From Paludibacter sp. (GTDB lineage: Bacteria > Bacteroidota > Bacteroidia > Bacteroidales > Paludibacteraceae), in assembly GCA_031292575.1 (NCBI GenBank), contig JARLGX010000015.1, forward strand, positions 62,001 through 126,000: a stretch of DNA of 64,000 bases, given 5' to 3'. Below the pieces are notes generated by a model, which worked only from the letters and a program-made list of their open reading frames with translations, made no database searches and was not told the origin of the DNA. A program made the position numbers and the translations under genes. Below are positions 44,680 to 53,076 of this stretch, piece after piece; positions within the stretch are counted from its first letter, which is position 1; each line of letters begins with the position of its first letter.

Positions 44680-45105
44680 ATGGAACTTACTGTAAAAACA
44701 AAAATAACGGTACAAAGTAGTATTAAAGCACCAATTGAAAAAGTGTGGAAATGCTGGACATCGGCTGATGATATTATTAACTGGTACTCTGCAAGTGAAG
44801 ACTGGCACACACCAAAAGCGGAAAATAATTTTATCAACGATGGTAAGTTTAATTACCGAATGGAGGCTAAAGACGGTAGTTTCGGGTTTAACTTGGAGGG
44901 CATATTTACGACAATTACTCTCAATAAATTAATAGAATATAAACTTGCTGATGATAGAAAAGTCAGCATTGAATTCGAAAGTTCTGAAAATACAACTTTA
45001 GTGAAAGAAACTTTCGAGGCTGAAAATGAAAACCCAATTGAGTTGCAGCGTAGTGGTTGGCAAGCTATTCTTGATCATTTCAAAGAATATGTTGAAATGC
45101 TATAA
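44680..45105 (+). CDS. SRPBCC/AHSA1-domain protein
   Basis: 141 residues forming one START-like hydrophobic-pocket domain: VQSSIKAPIEKVWKCWTSAD at the start, DWHTPKAENNFINDGKFNYR in the middle, and the C-terminal helix GWQAILDHFKEYVEML. Relatives bind small hydrophobic ligands or Hsp90; the ligand here is unknown. It is tightly spaced after the VOC gene at 44239 and is followed by another VOC gene after 71 bases. Confidence 0.82.
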   Translation: MELTVKTKITVQSSIKAPIEKVWKCWTSADDIINWYSASEDWHTPKAENNFINDGKFNYRMEAKDGSFGFNLEGIFTTITLNKLIEYKLADDRKVSIEFESSENTTLVKETFEAENENPIELQRSGWQAILDHFKEYVEML

Positions 45106-45176
45106 ATCACGCCATTATTCAATTTTAATTACATTTTCAATTAATATATTGATATAAACTTTTAAATGTTAGAAAA

Positions 45177-45647
45177 ATGACACATCAAATTACCGCATGT
45201 CTTTGGTTTGAGAATCAGGCCGAAGAAGCAGCAAAATATTATACTTCCATTTTTAAAAACTCAAAAATAGAAAATATCAGCCGGTATGGTAAAGAAGGAT
45301 TTGAATTCCATGGGCAGCCCGAAGGTACTGCTATGACAGTTGTTTTCCAAATCAATGGTCAGCAATTTACGGCTCTAAACGGAGTACCGATTTTCAAATT
45401 CAACGAATCGGTGTCGTTTCAGGTATTTTGCGATTCGCAGGAAGAAATAGATTATTACTGGGAAAAACTTACCCAGAATGGTGGTGAAGAAGGTCAATGT
45501 GGCTGGCTGAAAGATAAATTTGGTCTTTCGTGGCAGATTGTTCCAAGCATTTTGCCCCAATTAATGACGAATCCTGAAAAAGCCGGCAAGGTAACTACTG
45601 CTTTTATGCAAATGAAAAAGTTTGAAATTGCTAAATTAATGGTATAA
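45177..45647 (+). CDS. VOC/PhnB-like protein, second copy
   Basis: 156 residues, another glyoxalase-fold protein: ITACLWFENQAEEAAKYYTS, GQQFTALNGVPIFKFNESVS and CGWLKDKFGLSWQIVPSIL. It resembles the group annotated as 3-demethylubiquinone-9 3-methyltransferase-like VOC proteins. It is not a close duplicate of the gene at 44239. It ends the VOC-SRPBCC-VOC group; a terminator follows at 45666-45693. Confidence 0.82.
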   Translation: MTHQITACLWFENQAEEAAKYYTSIFKNSKIENISRYGKEGFEFHGQPEGTAMTVVFQINGQQFTALNGVPIFKFNESVSFQVFCDSQEEIDYYWEKLTQNGGEEGQCGWLKDKFGLSWQIVPSILPQLMTNPEKAGKVTTAFMQMKKFEIAKLMV

Positions 45648-45665
45648 TCGTATGTAAATTTATTC

Positions 45666-45693
45666 AAAAAGGTTGCCCACAGCAGCCTTTTTT
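45666..45693 (+). terminator. Terminator after the VOC/SRPBCC genes
   Basis: AAAAAGGTTGC (45666-45676) pairs with GCAGCCTTTTT (45682-45692) with one G-U pair and a 5-base loop, then TG. The T-rich tail gives a good rho-independent terminator. Confidence 0.85.
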
Positions 45694-45752
45694 GTTTTGA
45701 ACCTTTCACACAAATTCGAATTATTTTAATGCTTATGAATTTTTAAACAACG

Positions 45753-45780
45753 TTGAAAATCGTAACTTTGCAAACTTTTA
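45753..45780 (+). promoter_or_regulatory. Promoter of the ABC exporter genes
   Basis: TTG (45753-45755) then TAACTTTG (45773-45780) with a 17-base spacer, 85 bases before the first exporter gene. Confidence 0.5.
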
Positions 45781-45865
45781 AATAAACAGGATACTTACAC
45801 AACTTCTTTGCGTTAATTAGCGTTTCAATCTTCGTAATTCGTTTTGAAAATACTTTTATAAATAA

Positions 45866-47617
45866 ATGGCTAAAAATAATACTAACCAGATACCGGGCAA
45901 CAAGCGTGACAAGCCCAATATATTCGCTGTATTGAAACCTTATAAGTTGATGATTTTCGGATTGATTAGCTTTGCATTATTAAGTAACGGGGTAAATCTG
46001 GTAATACCAAAACTTATTTCGCATGGCATTGATGATTTCTCGAAAGGTGTTTTTTCGTATGAAAAACTAATCATACAATTTTTGATTGCAGCATTAATTA
46101 TTTTCGTATTTACATTTTTACAGGGAATACTCCAAACATTTGCTTCTGAACGAGTTGCACGCGATTTGCGCACAAAACTTGCCGACAAGATTTCCCGCCA
46201 GAGTTACTCTTTTATTCAGCAATCAAACCCTTCAAAATTACTTACCAATCTTACTTCCGATATTGATTCTATAAAAATGTTTGTATCGATGGCTATCGTG
46301 TCACTGGCCTCATCGGTATTTATAATTATCGGTGCTTCCATTTTATTGATTTCAATAGATTGGAAACTGGCATTGTGTGTATTAACCATCATACCAATTA
46401 TAAGCGGAGCATTTTTCTTTGTTTTCCGCAAAGTGCGCGTGTTGTTTAAAAAAAGCCGTGAAGTGATTGACTGGTTGAATAAAGTCATCAACGAAAGCAT
46501 TATGGGCGCGGCTTTGGTTCGTGTACTAAACTCACAAACGCTCGAATACAACAAGTTCTTAGATGCCAACACTCAAGCCAAGAATTTGGGAATTTCAATT
46601 CTTCGGCTTTTTGCAACCCTGATACCCATAGTTGTATTTGTGAGCAATATGGCTTCGCTCATTATTCTGGCTTTGGGTGGCCATTTCGTCATTACAGGAA
46701 CCATGTCTTTAGGCGATTTTGCTGCTTTCAGTTCATACCTGGTTATTCTTATTTTTCCAATTATGGTTATCGGATTTATAAGCAATTTTGTGGCGCAGGC
46801 TTCAGTTTCGTATGCCCGGATATATGCAGTGCTTGATGCCCCGGACACGCGCGACACAGGTACAATAAGTACAACCTTGCATGGGAAAATTGAAATGCAG
46901 AATATTTCAGTGGTTTACGGCGACAAACCTGCGTTAAAAAATGTTTCATTCTCCATTAAACCAGGAACTCGCACGGCTGTGATTGGACCTACAGCTGCCG
47001 GAAAAACACAATTGCTTTATTTGTTGACCGGTCTTATTCAACCAACTAACGGAGTTATACTGTTTGATGGGACTGACATTAACTTGTACAACAAAGAAAC
47101 ATTTCAACACCAAATCGGATTTGTATTTCAGGATAGTATCATTTTCAACATGAGTCTACGCGAAAACATTGCTTTCAACGAAAAAGTAACTGACGAATTG
47201 ATGGTAAAAGCCATTGAAACAGCCGAATTAAATGATTTTATTGATGCTTTGCCCGAAGGACTGGAAACAATAGTGAGCGAACGCGGCACAAGCCTTTCTG
47301 GCGGACAAAAACAGCGAATAATGCTGGCAAGGGCATTGGCGCTCAATCCGAAAATTCTTCTGCTTGATGATTTTACGGCACGGGTTGACACTCAAACTGA
47401 AGAAAAGATTTTGGATAATGTAGCACGAAATTATCCTGATATTACCTTGCTATCAGTAACGCAGAAAATTTCATCGGTACAAAATTATGGTCAAATTATT
47501 TTGCTGGAAGAAGGCGAGATATTGGCAAGTGGCACGCACGAGGAATTAATGGAAAGTAGTCCTGAATACGTGCAAATTTTTAATTCTCAACGCAGCACAA
47601 GTAATTATGAGCTATAA
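45866..47617 (+). CDS. ABC exporter half with degenerate ATP site
   Basis: 583 residues: a six-helix exporter membrane domain (about 25-310) and a C-terminal ATPase. The ATPase has Walker A GPTAAGKTQ near residue 374 and a canonical signature LSGGQKQR near 478. The Walker B ends in LLLDDF instead of DE, and the H-loop histidine is replaced in SVTQKIS, so its own composite site should bind but not hydrolyse ATP. Its last 11 bases overlap the next gene, which supplies the complementary half. Exports of this type carry lipids, drugs or peptides; the substrate is unknown. Confidence 0.9.
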   Translation: MAKNNTNQIPGNKRDKPNIFAVLKPYKLMIFGLISFALLSNGVNLVIPKLISHGIDDFSKGVFSYEKLIIQFLIAALIIFVFTFLQGILQTFASERVARDLRTKLADKISRQSYSFIQQSNPSKLLTNLTSDIDSIKMFVSMAIVSLASSVFIIIGASILLISIDWKLALCVLTIIPIISGAFFFVFRKVRVLFKKSREVIDWLNKVINESIMGAALVRVLNSQTLEYNKFLDANTQAKNLGISILRLFATLIPIVVFVSNMASLIILALGGHFVITGTMSLGDFAAFSSYLVILIFPIMVIGFISNFVAQASVSYARIYAVLDAPDTRDTGTISTTLHGKIEMQNISVVYGDKPALKNVSFSIKPGTRTAVIGPTAAGKTQLLYLLTGLIQPTNGVILFDGTDINLYNKETFQHQIGFVFQDSIIFNMSLRENIAFNEKVTDELMVKAIETAELNDFIDALPEGLETIVSERGTSLSGGQKQRIMLARALALNPKILLLDDFTARVDTQTEEKILDNVARNYPDITLLSVTQKISSVQNYGQIILLEEGEILASGTHEELMESSPEYVQIFNSQRSTSNYEL

Positions 47618-49379
47618 TTTAAATTCCAGACGAGGTGGAGGATTTCAACCCTTCGAGAAAGTCAGCACAGCAACCACGCTAAAACGTTTGATGACGCTTA
47701 TGGGTCAGGAGCGCAACAACCTTTATATTGCAATGGTTTTCATTTTTATCAACTCAGGACTAAACCTTATTGCACCTTACCTTATGGGTCATGCGGTTGA
47801 TACGTTTGTGGTGACGCATCATTACGAAGGAGTGATTAAATACTCCATTATTTTGTTTGGAGTATTTTGTTTGGCTTTAGTAAGTGGTTACACACAAGCA
47901 CAACTGATGGGACGCGTCGGACAACGCATGTTATTTAATCTTCGTAATACAGTCTTCATTAAATTACAGGAATTACCAATTGATTTTTTCAACCAAAACA
48001 AGGCTGGTGACCTTATTTCGCGTGTTAATAATGATACAGACAAAATAAACCAGTTCTTTTCCCAATCGCTCGTTCAATTTATAAGTAGCATATTCACTAT
48101 GCTGGGTGCTGGTGTTTTTTTATTGTCTATCAACTATAAGCTCGCGTTGGCCGCCCTCGCTCCTGCACTTGTCTTGTGGGTTTTTACACGTAGTGTGTCG
48201 CCATGGGTAAAAAACAGTAACACCTTAAACATGCGAAGTACCGGGAGTTTAAGTTCAGAAATTCAAGAGAGTCTGAACAATTTCAAAGTGATTGTTGCCT
48301 TTAACCGCCGCGATTATTTCCGTAAACGTTTTGACGAAGTAAATACCGAAAATTACCTCAGTGCGGTGAAGGCCGGAATTGCCAATAATGTGTTTACTCC
48401 CGTGTATGGATTATCATCCAATATAGGACAAATGATAGTACTGGCATTTGGTATTTACCTCATTGCCGTTGGTCAGTTTTCAGTCGGATTGTTGATAAGC
48501 TTTCTCGCATATATTGCTCAATTCTACAACCCGCTCCGTCAAATTGCTGCCCTATGGGCTAACTTTCAGGTTGCACTAGCCGGGTGGGATCGTATTTCGC
48601 AAATTCTGGTAATGGAAAATAACTTACCAGTGGTGCAAATTACTGCGAAAGAAGACGTTGCAGGACTATTATCATTCCGTAATGTATCATTCTCTTATGT
48701 TCCAGGAAATGAAATTCTGACCAATGTAAGTTTTGATTTGAAACGAGGAAAAACATATGCGTTTGTAGGACCAACAGGCGGTGGAAAAACAACAACTGCC
48801 TCGTTAATGGCACGATTATATGACCCTTCTGCGGGACAAATCTTGCTCAACGGAGTAGATATTCGCTCGCTCAATGCCAGTGCACGAACAGCAAAAATAG
48901 GATTTATTCTGCAAGAACCATTTCTGTTTACCGGCACTATCCGCGATAATATCTTGTATGGAAATGAATGCTTTAGCAATCTCACCAACGAAGAATTAAT
49001 GAAAGAATTGGATGAGGTTGGATTACTAGGTTTGCTCGAGAGGTTCGATGGAGGGCTTACTGCCGAGATAAAATCATCGGGTGATGGCATCAGTCTTGGG
49101 CAGAAACAGCTGATAGCCTTTATTCGGGCTGTCATTCGTCGTCCCGATCTGCTGATTTTGGATGAAGCAACAGCCAACATCGACACTGTTACTGAACAAT
49201 TGCTCGACGAAATTCTTAGAAAACTGCCTGACAGCACTACACGCATCATCATTGCCCATCGTTTGAACACCATCGAGAATGCTGATGAAATCTTTTTTGT
49301 CAACTCCGGTGCTGTTACCAAAGCTGGTTCAATGCAGGATGCGGTAAGCCTATTGATGAAAGGGAAAAGAGAAAGCTAA
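47607..49379 (+). CDS. ABC exporter half with catalytic ATP site
   Basis: 590 residues, membrane domain (about 35-330) followed by an ATPase with Walker A GPTGGGKTT near residue 387, Walker B LILDEATANID near 516, and a proper H-loop IIIAHRLNTI near 548. The signature is altered to ISLGQKQL, so the degenerate site is formed by this signature and the partner's Walker A/B, while its own Walker motifs pair with the partner's LSGGQ. This is the asymmetric arrangement of heterodimeric exporters such as TM287/288 and BmrCD. Translational coupling by the 11-base overlap suits 1:1 assembly. Confidence 0.92.
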   Translation: MSYNLNSRRGGGFQPFEKVSTATTLKRLMTLMGQERNNLYIAMVFIFINSGLNLIAPYLMGHAVDTFVVTHHYEGVIKYSIILFGVFCLALVSGYTQAQLMGRVGQRMLFNLRNTVFIKLQELPIDFFNQNKAGDLISRVNNDTDKINQFFSQSLVQFISSIFTMLGAGVFLLSINYKLALAALAPALVLWVFTRSVSPWVKNSNTLNMRSTGSLSSEIQESLNNFKVIVAFNRRDYFRKRFDEVNTENYLSAVKAGIANNVFTPVYGLSSNIGQMIVLAFGIYLIAVGQFSVGLLISFLAYIAQFYNPLRQIAALWANFQVALAGWDRISQILVMENNLPVVQITAKEDVAGLLSFRNVSFSYVPGNEILTNVSFDLKRGKTYAFVGPTGGGKTTTASLMARLYDPSAGQILLNGVDIRSLNASARTAKIGFILQEPFLFTGTIRDNILYGNECFSNLTNEELMKELDEVGLLGLLERFDGGLTAEIKSSGDGISLGQKQLIAFIRAVIRRPDLLILDEATANIDTVTEQLLDEILRKLPDSTTRIIIAHRLNTIENADEIFFVNSGAVTKAGSMQDAVSLLMKGKRES

Positions 49380-49414
49380 TACCTAAAATAGTTATCAATA
49401 AATAGTCAATCAGC

Positions 49415-49792
49415 GTGAAACAAGTACTTATCCTATCTGCCTTAAGTGGTATGTTAGCCGTTATATTAGGGGCATTTGGAGCTCATGTGCTCAAAAAAAT
49501 GATTAGTCCTGACATGCTCGAAGTATACAAAACAGGGGTTCAATACCAATTCTATCATACTTTTGCACTTCTGGCTGTTGGTATTTTAATGTATTTCAAG
49601 CAATCAAAAATATTGAAATGGTCGGCAAATCTATTTGTAATTGGAATAGCACTTTTTTCCGGATCACTGTACGTCTTGTCAATAACCGGAATTAAAATGT
49701 TTGGAATAGTAACACCGTTTGGAGGTATTACGCTGATTACAGCATGGATTCTTTTAGCTATTCATTGTAGTAAAAATATTCCAGCGAATTAA
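49415..49792 (+). CDS. DUF423 membrane protein (YgdD-like)
   Basis: 125 residues with about four hydrophobic helices, opening with LSALSGMLAVILGAFGAHVL and containing YKTGVQYQFYHTFALLAVG and the C-terminal VTPFGGITLITAWILLAI, all diagnostic of DUF423. It begins at a GTG (49415), 35 bases after the ABC exporter gene, so it may be in the same transcript. Function of the family is not established. Confidence 0.88.
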   Translation: MKQVLILSALSGMLAVILGAFGAHVLKKMISPDMLEVYKTGVQYQFYHTFALLAVGILMYFKQSKILKWSANLFVIGIALFSGSLYVLSITGIKMFGIVTPFGGITLITAWILLAIHCSKNIPAN

Positions 49793-49854
49793 CTGATCGA
49801 AAAACATCACAAAAAAGTGTATAAGAATTTATTGACCAATCATTCACAAATCCT

Positions 49855-49885
49855 TTTGTCAATCAAAGAATTATTTGTATCTTTG
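49855..49885 (+). promoter_or_regulatory. Promoter of rpsF-rpsR-rplI
   Basis: TTTG (49855-49858), a 19-base spacer and TATCTTTG (49878-49885): an exact match to the Bacteroidota housekeeping promoter pattern, about 45 bases before rpsF. Confidence 0.85.
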
Positions 49886-49936
49886 CCCCGCTTTAATAAA
49901 AACTAAGTATTAATTACTAAAAAGCTAACAAACAGT

Positions 49937-50287
49937 ATGTTAAATCATTATGAAACCGTTTTCATTTTAACTCCCGTTTTGTCTGATGTACAGATGAAGG
50001 AAGCGGTAGAAAAATTCAAGACCATTTTAACAGAAAATGGCGCCTCAATTACAAATGAGGAAAATTGGGGATTGCGCAAATTGCAATATCCAATTCAGAA
50101 AAAATCGACAGGTTTTTATTCGTTGCTTCAATTTGATGCAGAATCTACAGTAATCGCTACGCTGGAAACTCAATTCCGTCGCGACGAACGTGTACTCCGT
50201 TTCTTATCGTTCCGTTTGGACAAATATGCGTTCGAGTACGCTGAAAAAAGAAAAAGTTTTAAATCTAAAGAAGTAAAGGAGAACTAA
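49937..50287 (+). CDS. rpsF: 30S ribosomal protein bS6
   Basis: 116 residues: [20 protein letters not shown] at the start, the [20 protein letters not shown] strand region and [20 protein letters not shown] near the end match bS6, which binds bS18 on the small-subunit platform. It is first in the operon with rpsR (4 bases later) and rplI. Confidence 0.97.
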   Translation: MLNHYETVFILTPVLSDVQMKEAVEKFKTILTENGASITNEENWGLRKLQYPIQKKSTGFYSLLQFDAESTVIATLETQFRRDERVLRFLSFRLDKYAFEYAEKRKSFKSKEVKEN

Positions 50288-50291
50288 AAAC

Positions 50292-50561
50292 ATGGCAGCA
50301 AACAACGGAGATATCAGATACTTAACTCCACCCTCAGTAGATGTAAAAAAGAAAAAATACTGTCGTTTCAAAAAAAGCGGTATTAAATACATCGATTATA
50401 AAGACCCTGAATTTTTGAAAAAATTCTTGAACGAACAAGGAAAAATTCTTCCACGTCGCCTTACCGGTACTTCGTTGAAATTTCAACGCAAAGTAGCTCA
50501 AGCAGTTAAAAGAGCACGCCATATTGCGTTGCTTCCTTATGTAACCGATATGATGAAATAA
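50292..50561 (+). CDS. rpsR: 30S ribosomal protein bS18
   Basis: 89 residues. The conserved core [40 protein letters not shown] and [12 protein letters not shown] matches bS18. A purine-rich AAAGGAG (50275-50281), 10 bases before the start, lies in the rpsF 3' end. It partners with bS6. Confidence 0.97.
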   Translation: MAANNGDIRYLTPPSVDVKKKKYCRFKKSGIKYIDYKDPEFLKKFLNEQGKILPRRLTGTSLKFQRKVAQAVKRARHIALLPYVTDMMK

Positions 50562-50566
50562 TTAAG

Positions 50567-50573
50567 AAGGAGG
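50567..50573 (+). promoter_or_regulatory. Strong Shine-Dalgarno of rplI
   Basis: AAGGAGG, 7 bases before the rplI ATG. Such a full match is unusual in this window, where most genes have only AT-rich leaders. Confidence 0.75.
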
Positions 50574-50580
50574 AAAAAGT

Positions 50581-51024
50581 ATGGAAATTATATTGAAAGA
50601 AGACGTAACCAACTTAGGTTACAAGGGCGATATCGTTAAAGTAAAAAACGGTTATGGACGTAACTTCCTGATACCAACAAAAAAAGCGATTGTGGCAACA
50701 GAATCGGCAAAAAAAATGTTGGCTGAAGATTTGAAACAACGTGCACATAAATTGGAACGCATCAAAAATGATGCTATCGAATTAGCTGAAAAACTTAAAG
50801 ACATTACCTTGAATGTAGGTGCAAAAACCAGTACAACAGGTAAGATATTTGGTGCAGTTGGTCCTATTCAAATTGCAGATGCATTTGAAAAAGCAGGATT
50901 TACAGTTGATCGCAAAGTAATTTCGTTGAAAGAACCTATTAAAGAAGTTGGTTCTTATAAAGCTATTTTAAAACTTCACAAAGAAGTAACTATTGAAGTT
51001 GCATTTGAAGTAGTGGCTGAATAA
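50581..51024 (+). CDS. rplI: 50S ribosomal protein bL9
   Basis: 147 residues. The N-terminal rRNA-binding domain has [20 protein letters not shown] and [15 protein letters not shown]; the long helix and C-terminal domain with [20 protein letters not shown] follow. Normal length for bL9. It ends the rpsF operon, with a terminator at 51043-51078. Confidence 0.97.
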   Translation: MEIILKEDVTNLGYKGDIVKVKNGYGRNFLIPTKKAIVATESAKKMLAEDLKQRAHKLERIKNDAIELAEKLKDITLNVGAKTSTTGKIFGAVGPIQIADAFEKAGFTVDRKVISLKEPIKEVGSYKAILKLHKEVTIEVAFEVVAE

Positions 51025-51042
51025 ATCGCACACAAACCACAG

Positions 51043-51078
51043 AAAAAGCCCTTGTACTTAATGTGCAAGGGCTTTTTT
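51043..51078. terminator. Bidirectional terminator between rplI and the helicase gene
   Basis: AAAAAGCCCTTG (51043-51054) pairs perfectly with CAAGGGCTTTTT (51066-51077). A and T runs on both sides suit both convergent genes. Confidence 0.88.
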
Positions 51079-51099
51079 AGTGTGCAATATTATCTAAAT

Positions 51100-52440
51100 T
51101 CAACTGTCTTTTCGGAAAAACACCTTTTTAGCAGTGCTTTCCGATTTTGCTGCATTTGAGACAGGTGTTTTTGACTGTTGTGGTTTACTCACATTTTTAT
51201 CACTTCCTATTCTACGTTTTCCTTTACCGGGATCAATTCCTGAGCCCTTGCCACGAGTTGCAACTTTAGGTTGAATCTTCGATTTTTTTTCGGTCAATAT
51301 ATGCTCAGCCGGAAAAGGATGATTTGCAATTACCGGAATTTGAATTGAAATAAGTTTTTGAATATCACGTAGATATTCAAGTTCTTCTACATCGCAAAAC
51401 GATACTGCTTTTCCATCGAGCCCTGCCCTACCCGTTCGCCCAATACGATGAACATAGGTTTCGGGTATATTTGGAATTTCATAATTTATAACCAAATTCA
51501 AATCGTCAATATCAATACCACGTGCAGCAATATCAGTTGCAACCAACACACGCGTTGTCCGGTCTTTAAAATTTCTCAGCGCACTCTGGCGGGCATTTTG
51601 AGACTTATTTCCGTGAATAGCTTCCGTTTTAATCTTAGCTTTTACCAATAAGCGCTGTACTTTGTCCGCACCATGCTTTGTTCGGGTGAAAACTAATGCT
51701 GTTTTAATAGATTTATCTTGAAGTAAATGAATCAATAAATCTTTTTTATTAGCTGCATCAACAAAATACATTTCCTGCTGAATAGTTTCAGCCGTTGTCG
51801 AAACCGGAGTTACAGCCACTTCTTCTGGATTTGTGAGAATAGTTCCAGCCAAAGTACGTATGGAATCAGGCATTGTTGCAGAGAAAAATAGCGATTGACG
51901 CTTGGCCGGAATGAGTTTTATCAACTTCTTTACATCGTGAATAAAGCCCATATCAAGCATTCTATCAGCTTCATCAAGCACAAAGATACCAAGTTCATTC
52001 AACTTTACATACCCTTGGCTTTGCAAATCGAGTAAACGTCCGGGGGTGGCTATTAATATATCAACACCCATTTTTAGTGCACCAACTTGTTGACTTTGCG
52101 GCACTCCACCAAAAATAACCGTATGGCGCATGTTCATAAAACGTCCGTAGGCAGCAAAACTTTCGCCAATTTGTATGGCAAGTTCGCGCGTTGGAGTTAC
52201 TATCAGTGCTTTAATTTTACGTGGCGCTCTTTCATTACCCTTAATTAAATGTAATTGTTGCAAAATAGGAATTGCAAAGGCAGCCGTTTTTCCGGTACCG
52301 GTTTGTGCACATCCTAATAAATCCTGGCCTTTTAGTACAATTGGAATTGAAATTTCCTGAATAGGAGTTGGTTGGGTATAACCTTCGTGTTTAAGAGCAT
52401 TTAAGATCGGCTCAATAAGATCTAATTTATCAAATGTCAT
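51100..52440 (-). CDS. DEAD-box RNA helicase (RhlE-like)
   Basis: 446-residue ATP-dependent RNA helicase. Motifs in order: PTPIQ (Q motif), [65 protein letters not shown] and [13 protein letters not shown] basic C-terminal tail (about 375-446, rich in Lys, Ser and Gly) probably aids RNA binding. The RhlE branch is the best fit. It would act in ribosome assembly or mRNA turnover and is convergent with the ribosomal operon. Confidence 0.94.
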   Translation of the reverse strand: MTFDKLDLIEPILNALKHEGYTQPTPIQEISIPIVLKGQDLLGCAQTGTGKTAAFAIPILQQLHLIKGNERAPRKIKALIVTPTRELAIQIGESFAAYGRFMNMRHTVIFGGVPQSQQVGALKMGVDILIATPGRLLDLQSQGYVKLNELGIFVLDEADRMLDMGFIHDVKKLIKLIPAKRQSLFFSATMPDSIRTLAGTILTNPEEVAVTPVSTTAETIQQEMYFVDAANKKDLLIHLLQDKSIKTALVFTRTKHGADKVQRLLVKAKIKTEAIHGNKSQNARQSALRNFKDRTTRVLVATDIAARGIDIDDLNLVINYEIPNIPETYVHRIGRTGRAGLDGKAVSFCDVEELEYLRDIQKLISIQIPVIANHPFPAEHILTEKKSKIQPKVATRGKGSGIDPGKGKRRIGSDKNVSKPQQSKTPVSNAAKSESTAKKVFFRKDS

Positions 52441-52509
52441 AGAATATTTTACGTTTCCGTTCTTCTTTCACAAGCTCAAACGTTAACCTTGACGGAATAC
52501 GATTTTGCA

Positions 52510-52541
52510 CAAAGATACGGAAAATAAACCAAGAAGGCAAA
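52510..52541 (-). promoter_or_regulatory. Promoter of the DEAD-box helicase
   Basis: On the minus strand TTTG (52538-52541) is followed after 20 bases by TATCTTTG (52510-52517), about 70 bases before the helicase ATG. Confidence 0.7.
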
Positions 52542-52695
52542 AATGAATTATTTAGGTACTTTCTAACTTTATTTTACATCCAAGATACTAAGCAAAAGAA
52601 TGTCTTTAATTATACTAAAGGAGAATTATTATGCACAACGAACAAATAAATGTGCACAATTTAATCTTTTTTAATAACAAATCCCCAAAAATAAA

Positions 52696-52726
52696 GTTGG
52701 TCGACCAATTAAAATGCTTATTTTTG
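52696..52726 (+). promoter_or_regulatory. Promoter-like site upstream of ETF-QO
   Basis: GTTG (52696-52699), exactly 19 bases, then TATTTTTG (52719-52726). It implies a leader of about 340 bases before the ETF-QO start, unusually long; a GGTCGACC palindrome lies between the two elements. Confidence 0.5.
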
Positions 52727-53076
52727 TAGTGGAAATATAAATCAATATTATTGATTTATATGTTTCTAATCAATGATTTGTTTTATTGAATAAACAACAA
52801 TTAACCTTGAATTTTAATATACTAAATCTGATTCTCCACTTTTTTCATGGAAAAATATATACATGCATAATGTTATATAGTTCTTCCTGATGTAACTCCT
52901 CACCTACTTATCTGAAACCTATTTCCAACCAAAACAAGCATGGAACAGGTATTTATGTGCCAATTATATAACTTTTTAAAGCAGTGTTTTAAAATCTTCA
53001 AAATCAAAACATCGAAAAAATATATTGATAGGCAAATTGAAATCAAATGATAACCACAATTATAAATTAAAAAATA

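Larger units (their letters stand above)
52441..53076. other. Gap between the helicase and ETF-QO genes
   Basis: 636 bases holding two promoters in opposite directions and a leader of about 340 bases before ETF-QO. A 36-codon ATG frame (52940-53050, basic, no homologue recognised) lies in this leader; nothing supports it as a gene. No riboswitch-like structure was identified. Confidence 0.5.

Noticed and set aside
48695-49321. 208-codon minus-strand frame in the second ABC exporter gene
   Set aside because: It is antisense to the conserved ATPase domain; codon content mirrors the real gene and no protein motif is present.
52940-53050. 36-codon ATG frame in the ETF-QO leader
   Set aside because: No ribosome site, no promoter of its own and no recognisable features; kept only as a remark.
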